Both the position numbers and the translations under genes were made by a program. DNA of 5,661 nucleotides from an uncultured Bacteroidales bacterium. Lineage in GTDB: Bacteria; Bacteroidota; Bacteroidia; Bacteroidales; F082. The notes under the pieces were generated by a model, which was not told the DNA's origin, did not search any database, and was given only the letters and a program-made list of their open reading frames with translations. Positions 1 through 5,661 of the stretch are shown one piece after another. Numbering within the stretch: the stretch's first letter is position 1; the number at the start of each line of letters is the position of its first letter. The DNA is taken from NCBI GenBank assembly GCA_937926515.1, contig CALAZZ010000270.1, positions 1 to 5,661 of the forward strand, given 5' to 3'.

Positions 1-1530
1 ATGATCAGTTACCTGGCTGATGCAGGTGGCTTTATGGATCCACTTTACTTTTATCCCGGGGGAGAATACGAAGAAGGTGACTCCTTGAAGCTCTACTCAT
101 GGCATAGCGGTAAATACATAGGTTCAATCGCACAGGTGCCAAAGACCTATCGGGTAATCGGAAATATGAACGAGCATCAGGTGGCCATTGGTGAAACTAC
201 ATTTACGGGTCGCAAGGAATTGCATGATCCCAATGGGTTTATTGACTATGGTGCGATGATGTATATTGCATTGCAACGCGCCACCACGGCTCGTGAAGCC
301 ATCCGTATTATGACCGGACTCACTGATGAATATGGATATAAGATGACCGGTGAATCATTTTCTGTTTCAGATAAAGACGAGGCTTGGATACTTGAGTTTA
401 TTGGAAGAGGAAAATATGGCAAGGGAGGTGTATGGGTAGCTGCACGTGTGCCAGATGGTTATATAGCTGCACATGCCAACCAGGCACGTATTCGTGAAAT
501 AGAGTGGGACGATACAGAAAACTGGATGTGGTCAGAAGATGTGGTTGATTTTGCACGGGCGCGTGGCTGGCATGAAGGAACGGATGAAGAATTTAGTTTT
601 ACGGACGCCTATGCCCCTGCGACACCTCGCTCATTGCTGATGTGCGAAGGCAGGGTGTGGAGTGTATTTAATCGGGCTGCCCCTTCAAAGGAGTTTTCAG
701 CTGACTATTGGCGTTGTGTTGAAGGTGCTGAACCGTATCCTTTATTTGTGAAACCTGATAAAAAGGTAAGCCTTCAGGACATGATCGCTTTGGTGCGTGA
801 CCATTTTCACGGGACGCCGTTTTATACAGGCGAAGGTTTCGCATCAGAGCCTTTTAATAATCCTTATCGCTGGCGTCCTTTATCGTTTCAGCTTGAAGGT
901 GACACCACAACAACCTATGTGTTTGAACGTACCATATCACAGCCCCAGACGGGATTTTCCTTTGTTGCCCAATCGCGCAATTGGTTGCCTGATCATATTG
1001 GCGGCATCTTCTGGTATGCTGTGGACGACACCTATTCAAATGCTTATATGCCGCTTTATATGGGGATGACCAAGCCCCCAAAACCACTGGTCACCGGCAA
1101 TGTAGTTGATTTCGATTGGGAGTCGGCTTTCTGGGTGTTCAACCTGGTTGCCAATTATGCCTATGGCTTATATAATCATATGATTGTCGATATTCAGCAA
1201 GTGCAACAAGAGGTGGAGAGCAGGGCATATGCCATGACCAAAGCCGTGGATGTGGCAGCGTTGACCTTGTATGAATCAGATAAGACTATCATGGAAGAAT
1301 ACCTCACAGATTTTAGTGTGAACAATGCAGAATCAACAGTGCAACGTTGGCGCGAATTGGGTTATCATCTTTTCTCAAAATACAATGACCGCTATATACG
1401 AACTTCTGATGAGCTTAGGCCATGGCCTAAAGGTGTGGGATATCCTGATCATTATCTTAGAAAAGTAGTTGACGAAAGGCCGGGCTACTATGATGTCCGA
1501 TGGCGTAAACCCGGAGAGCAGGCTTACTAG
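1..1530 (+). CDS. C69-family dipeptidase (5' end cut off by window edge)
   Basis: The 509 visible residues resemble the C69 (PepD-like) dipeptidases, N-terminal-nucleophile hydrolases that cleave dipeptides. Family hallmarks are a GNMNEHQVAIGET block (about visible residues 54-66), GESFSVSDKDEAWILEFIG (117-135), WVAARVPDGYIAAHANQARI (145-164), the NPYRWRP motif (287-293) and SRNWLPDHIGGIFWYAVDD (325-343). In this family the nucleophile cysteine sits shortly before a DGST-type motif that precedes the first residues seen here. The ATG at base 1 is therefore almost certainly an internal methionine, and the catalytic Cys and any signal peptide lie upstream. Many Bacteroidota members are exported, but this cannot be judged here. 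The frame is intact to a TAG stop. The gene is 145 bases from the sugar genes and has no obvious functional link to them. The family call is firm; the peptide substrate is unknown. Confidence 0.9.
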   Translation: MISYLADAGGFMDPLYFYPGGEYEEGDSLKLYSWHSGKYIGSIAQVPKTYRVIGNMNEHQVAIGETTFTGRKELHDPNGFIDYGAMMYIALQRATTAREAIRIMTGLTDEYGYKMTGESFSVSDKDEAWILEFIGRGKYGKGGVWVAARVPDGYIAAHANQARIREIEWDDTENWMWSEDVVDFARARGWHEGTDEEFSFTDAYAPATPRSLLMCEGRVWSVFNRAAPSKEFSADYWRCVEGAEPYPLFVKPDKKVSLQDMIALVRDHFHGTPFYTGEGFASEPFNNPYRWRPLSFQLEGDTTTTYVFERTISQPQTGFSFVAQSRNWLPDHIGGIFWYAVDDTYSNAYMPLYMGMTKPPKPLVTGNVVDFDWESAFWVFNLVANYAYGLYNHMIVDIQQVQQEVESRAYAMTKAVDVAALTLYESDKTIMEEYLTDFSVNNAESTVQRWRELGYHLFSKYNDRYIRTSDELRPWPKGVGYPDHYLRKVVDERPGYYDVRWRKPGEQAY

Positions 1531-1634
1531 ATCATTATCAAGCTACGCCTGAAACTTTCAGACTGTTCTTGCTCATGACAAGCCTAATTTACCTATTACA
1601 TTGATGAAGGAACAACCTTGCATTTCCTCATCTA

Positions 1635-1660
1635 TTGTTAATTATTTATCAATACATTTG
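1635..1660 (+). promoter_or_regulatory. Possible Bacteroidota-type promoter before the aminotransferase
   Basis: TACATTTG at 1653-1660 is an exact match to the Bacteroidota -7 consensus TAnnTTTG. A TTG at 1635-1637 could serve as the -33 element, but the 15-base spacer is shorter than the roughly 19-20 usually seen, which weakens the call. Transcription would begin only a few bases before the ATG at 1676, giving a very short leader. The position at the head of the four sugar genes, after a 145-base gap, is where an operon promoter would be expected. An 8-base degenerate motif can occur by chance in A/T-rich DNA. Confidence 0.35.
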
Positions 1661-1675
1661 TACCAAAAATACCTT

Positions 1676-2806
1676 ATGAAAAATGTGCCCATGGTCGATC
1701 TGGTTGGCCAGTATAACAAGATCAAAACAGAGGTGGATAGTGCAATTGCTGAGATCCTTTCAAATGCGTCTTTTATTAATGGCCCTGCCGTAAAACAGTT
1801 TCAGACCCGTCTTGAAGAATATCTCGGTGTTAAACATGTAATCCCTTGTGCTAACGGGACTGATGCCCTTCAAGTAGCCATGATGGCGCTTAATCTTAAA
1901 CCGGGTGATGAGGTCATTACGACTTCCTTTACCTTTATTGCCACTGCCGAGGTTATTGCATTATTGCAGCTAACACCTGTTCTGGTTGATGTGGACCCAC
2001 ACACATTCAACATAGATCCTCAAGCTGTTGAGCGAGCCATTACACCCAAAACTAAAGCCATTGTGCCTGTTCATCTATTTGGACAAACAGCTGACATGGA
2101 TGCCATCATGGAAATAGCCGATAAACATCATTTATATGTAATTGAAGACAATGCACAGGCCATTGGTGCCCTGCATTATGGTAAGAACGGACATACACGG
2201 AAGGCTGGCACCATAGGACATATTGGCTGTACCTCCTTTTTCCCCTCCAAAAATTTGGGTTGTTATGGAGATGGTGGAGCAATTTTTACGAACGATGACG
2301 ATTTGGCAGCCCAATTGCGTGTGGTGGTCAATCATGGGATGACAGTGAGGTATTATCACGATTATATTGGGGTGAATTCAAGGCTTGATAGCATTCAGGC
2401 GGCAGTGCTTGATATTAAACTGCAGCATTTGGATGAATATAATGATGCGCGTAGACAGGCCGCAGCTTTTTACAACAAGGCTTTTGCGTCCTGCGAAAAG
2501 CTAAAAACACCTGTTACCGCTGATTACACAAATCATGTGTTCCACCAATATACATTGGTCACCAATGGAGTTGACCGCCAGAAACTACTGGAACACCTGC
2601 AATCAAAAGGGATTGCTTGTGCCATATATTATCCTGTTCCTTTGCACATGCAAAAGGCATATACTGATCCGAGATACAAAGAGGGGGATTTTCCGGTTAC
2701 CGAGCAGCTCTGCAAAAGCGTGATTTCATTGCCCATGCACACTGAACTGGATCCGGATACACTGGAACGCATTGTTTCAACGGTTTTGGAGTTTGTGAAT
2801 AAATAA
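1676..2806 (+). CDS. wbpE: WbpE-type nucleotide-sugar aminotransferase (DegT/DnrJ/EryC1/StrS family)
   Basis: This is a PLP-dependent aminotransferase of 376 residues, likely cytoplasmic. It is predicted to transfer an amino group from glutamate to C3 of UDP-2-acetamido-2-deoxy-3-oxo-glucuronate. From the ATG at 1676, the protein shows the PMVDLVGQ opening, CANGTDALQ (58-66, phosphate contacts), VIEDNAQ (155-161, with Asp158 expected near the PLP ring nitrogen) and TSFFPSKNLGCYGDGGAIFTNDD (186-208), with Lys192 as the expected Schiff-base lysine. VGVNSRLD-like sequence (231-238) and a YYPVPLH segment (318-324) follow. The SFFPSK-LGCYGDGGA form matches P. aeruginosa WbpE better than the dTDP-sugar enzymes FdtB and QdtB. 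The frame stays open upstream to a TTG at 1601 and an ATG at 1604, but those extra 25 residues look unrelated to the family and overlap a possible promoter, so 1676 is preferred. It is followed after 46 bases by the matching acetyltransferase. Exact substrate is inferred. Confidence 0.88.
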   Translation: MKNVPMVDLVGQYNKIKTEVDSAIAEILSNASFINGPAVKQFQTRLEEYLGVKHVIPCANGTDALQVAMMALNLKPGDEVITTSFTFIATAEVIALLQLTPVLVDVDPHTFNIDPQAVERAITPKTKAIVPVHLFGQTADMDAIMEIADKHHLYVIEDNAQAIGALHYGKNGHTRKAGTIGHIGCTSFFPSKNLGCYGDGGAIFTNDDDLAAQLRVVVNHGMTVRYYHDYIGVNSRLDSIQAAVLDIKLQHLDEYNDARRQAAAFYNKAFASCEKLKTPVTADYTNHVFHQYTLVTNGVDRQKLLEHLQSKGIACAIYYPVPLHMQKAYTDPRYKEGDFPVTEQLCKSVISLPMHTELDPDTLERIVSTVLEFVNK

Positions 2807-2852
2807 TGCAATATATTTTGGAATTGTCCTATTTTTATGAGATAAAAATTTA

Positions 2853-3452
2853 ATGATGGCCGTTGAAAAGAATTATTTTGCACATGAAACAGCTGTTATT
2901 GATGAAGGCTGTGTTATAGGTGAAGGTACAAAGATTTGGCACTTTTCCCATATTATGTCAAACAGTACCTTAGGCCTTAATTGTAATATCGGTCAAAATG
3001 TGGTGGTTTCACCAGGGGTCATATTGGGAAACAATGTGAAAGTACAAAACAATGTTTCGATTTACACCGGAGTGGTTTGTGAGGATGATGTGTTTCTGGG
3101 TCCTTCAATGGTTTTCACCAATATAATAAATCCACGAAGTGCAGTGGTAAGGCGTGATGAATATGTGCGTACACTGGTAAAAAAAGGTGCTACCATCGGA
3201 GCCAATGCAACCATTTTGTGTGGAATTGAAATAGGTGAGTATGCTTTCGTCGGCGCTGGTGCTGTGGTTATCAGAAGTATTATGCCCTATGCATTGGTTG
3301 TGGGCAATCCGGCAAAACAAATCGGTTGGATGAGTGAGTATGGTCATCGGCTTCTGTTTAACGATGACAATTTAGCACAGTGCCCTGAAAGTAACGCATG
3401 GTACAAGCTTAATGATGGTCGAGTTATGAGAATGGAAAATTCGGATATTTGA
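2853..3452 (+). CDS. wbpD: WbpD-type UDP-sugar 3-N-acetyltransferase (left-handed beta-helix)
   Basis: This 199-residue protein is a hexapeptide-repeat acyltransferase. Proteins of this type trimerise and use acetyl-CoA. Imperfect hexapeptide turns (VIGEGT, NIGQNV, VILGNN and similar) run from about residue 13 to 85. The loop FLGPSMVFTNIINPRS (81-96) and the segment LVKKGATIGANATILCGIEIGEYAFVGAGAVV (108-139) follow, then YALVVGNPAKQIGWMSEYG (146-164). The short C-terminal CPESNAWYKLNDGRV (177-191) is also shared with P. aeruginosa WbpD. The predicted reaction acetylates the 3-amine made by the preceding aminotransferase, giving UDP-2,3-diacetamido-2,3-dideoxy-glucuronate. QNNVSIY and FTNIINPRS separate it from FdtC/QdtC, as I remember those sequences. 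Two ATGs in tandem (2853, 2856) make the start uncertain by one codon. No Shine-Dalgarno is present; the upstream sequence is A/T-rich. galE starts 13 bases after its stop, indicating co-transcription. Confidence 0.9.
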   Translation: MMAVEKNYFAHETAVIDEGCVIGEGTKIWHFSHIMSNSTLGLNCNIGQNVVVSPGVILGNNVKVQNNVSIYTGVVCEDDVFLGPSMVFTNIINPRSAVVRRDEYVRTLVKKGATIGANATILCGIEIGEYAFVGAGAVVIRSIMPYALVVGNPAKQIGWMSEYGHRLLFNDDNLAQCPESNAWYKLNDGRVMRMENSDI

Positions 3453-3465
3453 TAGAAATTAAATA

Positions 3466-4491
3466 ATGAAAATTCTGGTAACAGGGGGCACAGGATATAT
3501 TGGTTCACACACTACTGTTGAACTTCAACAGCAGGGATACGAGGTTGTGATTGTTGATAATCTCTCGAACTCACAAGCCGATGTGGTTGAGGCCATTGGA
3601 CGAATCACAGGCAAACGCCCTCTTTTCGAGCAGTTTGATCTTGTAGATGAAGAAAGAACAAAAGAATTTTTCAATCGACACCATGACCTGAAAGGAGTGA
3701 TACACTTTGCGGCCTATAAGGCGGTGGGTGAGTCGGTTGAAAAACCACTGATGTATTATCGAAACAATATCGTTTCACTGATCAATGTTCTGGAAGGAAT
3801 GATTGAGCAAAACATAACAAACTTTGTTTTCTCTTCTTCATGTACGGTTTACGGCCAGCCTGACACCCTGCCTGTTTCCGAAAAAGCTCCGGTAAAAAAA
3901 GCCGAATCACCTTATGGAAATACCAAGCAAATTTCAGAAGAGATCATCCAAGACACGCTTCGATCAACATCGCTTAAGTCCATTGCACTTAGATATTTTA
4001 ATCCCATAGGTGCACACGAATCGGCCTTGATTGGTGAACTTCCCATTGGAACTCCGAACAACCTTGTGCCTTTTATTACGCAAACTGCCATTGGAATCAG
4101 GAAGCAACTCAGTGTATTTGGTGACGATTATAACACAGCTGATGGATCAGCTATTCGTGATTACATTCACGTGATGGACCTTGCCCAGGCACATGCGGTG
4201 GCAGTCCGCCGCATGATTGAAGGTAAAATGAAGCATGATTTTGAGATCTTCAATTTGGGAACAGGCAATGGCTTTTCAGTGTTGGAGGTGATCAGATCAT
4301 TTGAGAAAGTTACTGGCTTAAAACTGAATTACAAGATAGCAGGTCGTAGAGCTGGCGATGTTGAACAAGTATGGGCCGATCCGTCTTATTCCAATATTGA
4401 ACTGGGTTGGAAAGCCAAACGCGGACTTGATGAAATGATGGCCTCGGCATGGAAGTGGGAACAGGTGTATCGAAGGCGTAGGGGATCATGA
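3466..4491 (+). CDS. galE: UDP-glucose 4-epimerase (GalE)
   Basis: This is a 341-residue extended short-chain dehydrogenase/reductase, a cytoplasmic NAD-dependent enzyme that interconverts UDP-glucose and UDP-galactose by transient oxidation at C4. The NAD-binding loop TGGTGYIGSH lies at residues 6-15. HFAAYKAVGESVEKP (80-94) is a GalE signature. SSSCTVYG (123-130) carries the catalytic serine, likely Ser125. SPYGNTK (148-154) carries Tyr150 and Lys154 of the YxxxK pair. ALRYFNPIGAH (174-184) and GSAIRDYIHVMDLA (227-240) are also typical. Length is normal for the family (E. coli GalE is about 338). The position matching E. coli Tyr299, in GDVEQVWADPS (297-307), appears to be Val302, which may allow N-acetylated substrates. 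The C-terminus ends in four consecutive arginines, RRRRGS. It follows the acetyltransferase by 13 bases and precedes the dehydratase by 81, so it probably supplies galactose or GalNAc donors for the same polysaccharide. Confidence 0.95.
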   Translation: MKILVTGGTGYIGSHTTVELQQQGYEVVIVDNLSNSQADVVEAIGRITGKRPLFEQFDLVDEERTKEFFNRHHDLKGVIHFAAYKAVGESVEKPLMYYRNNIVSLINVLEGMIEQNITNFVFSSSCTVYGQPDTLPVSEKAPVKKAESPYGNTKQISEEIIQDTLRSTSLKSIALRYFNPIGAHESALIGELPIGTPNNLVPFITQTAIGIRKQLSVFGDDYNTADGSAIRDYIHVMDLAQAHAVAVRRMIEGKMKHDFEIFNLGTGNGFSVLEVIRSFEKVTGLKLNYKIAGRRAGDVEQVWADPSYSNIELGWKAKRGLDEMMASAWKWEQVYRRRRGS

Positions 4492-4514
4492 TGAATTAAT
4501 GATGCTGTGATATA

Positions 4515-4536
4515 GGCTGGATTTGAATCATAAGCC
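4515..4536. repeat. Imperfect inverted repeat between galE and rfbB
   Basis: In the 81-base gap, GGCT (4515-4518) can pair with AGCC (4533-4536), and GATT (4520-4523) with AATC (4526-4529), leaving a 2-base apex and small internal bulges. The core GATTTGAATC is a near-perfect dyad. No T-run follows, so this is not a convincing intrinsic terminator. It could be an mRNA processing hairpin, an operator-like dyad or chance. Confidence 0.2.
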
Positions 4537-4572
4537 AGATCACACTAACGCATAAACATAATATACAAACCA

Positions 4573-5625
4573 ATGAGAAATATTTTGATTACCGGAGGTG
4601 CTGGATTCATAGGCTCACATGTAGTCAGGCTTTTTGTGAAAAAGTACCCCAGGTACAACATTTACAACCTTGATAAGTTAACTTATGCCGGCAACTTGTT
4701 TAACCTGAATGATGTATGCGATGAACCGAATTATCACTTTATCAAAGCAGATATAGTGGATGGTGATATGATGATGAAGCTCTTTGGAGAATTCGGATTT
4801 GACAGTGTGATCCACCTGGCAGCTGAATCTCATGTGGACCGTAGCATCAGCAATCCCATGGACTTTATCATGACCAATATTGTTGGCACTGTTAATTTAT
4901 TGAATGCGGCACTGCATCACTGGAAAAGTGATTTTGAAGGCAAAAGGTTCTACCACATCTCCACTGATGAAGTGTATGGTTCATTGGGAGAGGTTGGTTA
5001 TTTTACTGAAGCTACCTCTTATGATCCACATAGTCCTTATTCGGCTTCCAAAGCCAGCAGCGATCATCTGGTACGGGCTTATCACGACACTTACAACCTG
5101 CCTGTTGTTATTTCAAATTGTTCAAATAATTATGGTCCAAACCAATTTCCTGAAAAATTAATCCCACTGTTTATCAATAATATACGCAACAATAAGCCAC
5201 TTCCGGTTTATGGCAAGGGTGAAAATGTTCGTGACTGGCTCTATGTGATCGATCATGCCAATGCTATTGATCTGATATTTCGTCGGGGCCATGATGGCGA
5301 AACATATAACATTGGTGGCCACAACGAATGGAAAAACATCGACCTGATTGAGCTGTTATGTAAGATTATGGATGAAAAGCTTGGCCGTCCTGAAGGGGCT
5401 TCTGCCAAGCTTATTACTTATGTAAAAGACCGTGCTGGCCATGATTTGCGCTACGCCATTGATTCCACAAAACTACAGCGTGAACTGGGCTGGGTGCCAT
5501 CCTTGCGTTTTGACCAAGGCCTGGAACTTACAGTTGATTGGTACCTCAGCAACCAGGAATGGCTTGACGAGGTCACTTCAGGTAATTATTTGAAGTATTA
5601 TGAGGAGCAGTATCTGAAAAGGTAA
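4573..5625 (+). CDS. rfbB: dTDP-glucose 4,6-dehydratase (RmlB/RfbB)
   Basis: This 350-residue, NAD-dependent cytoplasmic dehydratase converts dTDP-glucose to dTDP-4-keto-6-deoxyglucose, the second step toward dTDP-rhamnose and the branch point for many deoxysugars. The NAD-binding loop TGGAGFIGSH is at residues 7-16. LDKLTYAGNLFNL (33-45) and HLAAESHVDRSI (81-92) are strong RmlB signatures. STDEVYG (130-136) supplies Thr131, Asp132 and Glu133, the residues used for dehydration. YSASK (156-160) supplies Tyr156 and Lys160. SNCSNNYGPNQFPEKLIPL (181-199) and VRDWLYVIDHA (219-229) follow, then DRAGHDLRYAID (286-297), also diagnostic. All catalytic residues are present and the length is usual. Start is the ATG at 4573, which has A-rich sequence and no Shine-Dalgarno upstream. 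RmlA, RmlC and RmlD are not in the window, so the end product (rhamnose or another 6-deoxyhexose) is open. Confidence 0.95.
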   Translation: MRNILITGGAGFIGSHVVRLFVKKYPRYNIYNLDKLTYAGNLFNLNDVCDEPNYHFIKADIVDGDMMMKLFGEFGFDSVIHLAAESHVDRSISNPMDFIMTNIVGTVNLLNAALHHWKSDFEGKRFYHISTDEVYGSLGEVGYFTEATSYDPHSPYSASKASSDHLVRAYHDTYNLPVVISNCSNNYGPNQFPEKLIPLFINNIRNNKPLPVYGKGENVRDWLYVIDHANAIDLIFRRGHDGETYNIGGHNEWKNIDLIELLCKIMDEKLGRPEGASAKLITYVKDRAGHDLRYAIDSTKLQRELGWVPSLRFDQGLELTVDWYLSNQEWLDEVTSGNYLKYYEEQYLKR

Positions 5626-5661
5626 TCGCATATTTTTTTGCAATTTAATAGACTGTGCCAC

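Noticed and set aside
797..1087. Open frames in other phases on both strands inside the dipeptidase gene
   Set aside because: They lie fully within a strongly recognised gene, and their translations look like no protein family. They are shadow frames.
1549..1561. Palindrome CTGAAACTTTCAG after the dipeptidase stop, considered as a terminator
   Set aside because: The two arms leave only a single-base centre, so the folded stem would be very short, and no T-run follows.
2132..2359. Reverse-strand open frame inside the aminotransferase gene
   Set aside because: It overlaps the conserved PLP-lysine region of a clear gene, and its translation has no recognisable domain.
3105..3347. Reverse-strand open frame inside the acetyltransferase gene
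   Set aside because: It is antisense to conserved hexapeptide-repeat coding sequence and its translation shows no protein features.
4488..4510. Two three-codon mini-ORFs (ATGATGAATTAA and ATGATGCTGTGA) at the galE end, considered as leader peptides
   Set aside because: They are too short to distinguish from chance in A/T-rich DNA, and no attenuator-like hairpin with a T-run follows.
4518..4525. TGGATTTG before rfbB, considered as a -7 promoter element
   Set aside because: It misses the conserved A of TAnnTTTG and has no TTG at a suitable distance upstream.
4904..5161. Second forward open frame inside the dehydratase gene
   Set aside because: It is an out-of-phase reading of the conserved RmlB core, including the STDEVYG and YSASK coding region.
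5626..5661. T-run in the 3' tail after rfbB, considered as a terminator or promoter
   Set aside because: No stem precedes the seven or so Ts, and the window ends before any -7 element could be assessed.

Overview
The window reads as ordinary chromosomal DNA from a member of the Bacteroidota, probably Bacteroidales-like. Four points support this. The four visible start codons are preceded by A/T-rich sequence and no Shine-Dalgarno motif. The one promoter-like element matches the Bacteroidota -7 consensus TAnnTTTG. The base composition is moderate. The GalE and C69 dipeptidase proteins resemble the Bacteroidota versions of these families. This assignment is from recognition by eye, not from a database search. 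All five genes lie on the + strand.

Region 1 (1-1530) is the 3' part of a C69-family dipeptidase gene. Its true start, and the catalytic N-terminal cysteine, lie before the window. A 145-base gap (1531-1675) follows, with a possible promoter just ahead of the next gene. The dipeptidase is probably an unrelated neighbour that marks the edge of the sugar locus.

Region 2 (1676-5625) is a run of four nucleotide-sugar genes: a WbpE-type PLP aminotransferase, a WbpD-type left-handed beta-helix N-acetyltransferase, a GalE-type UDP-hexose 4-epimerase and an RmlB-type dTDP-glucose 4,6-dehydratase. The gaps between them are 46, 13 and 81 bases, which fits one operon, or at least co-transcription of the first three. 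The last 36 bases hold no recognisable gene.

The first two enzymes would act in sequence. WbpE aminates the 3-keto UDP-GlcNAc uronate, and WbpD acetylates the new amine to give UDP-GlcNAc(3NAc)A. A 2-epimerase (WbpI type) can then convert that to UDP-ManNAc(3NAc)A. GalE supplies UDP-galactose and possibly UDP-GalNAc. RmlB makes dTDP-4-keto-6-deoxyglucose, the precursor of rhamnose and many other deoxysugars. Together they look like the precursor-supply end of an O-antigen, capsule or exopolysaccharide locus. No glycosyltransferase, flippase, polymerase, WbpA, WbpB, WbpI, RmlA, RmlC or RmlD is visible, so the locus presumably continues to the right or is split across the genome.

I found no RNA gene, mobile element, CRISPR array or clearly new system. 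The points most worth a second look are the precise pathway of the WbpE/WbpD pair next to RmlB, the start site of the aminotransferase, and the substrate-gate residue in GalE.
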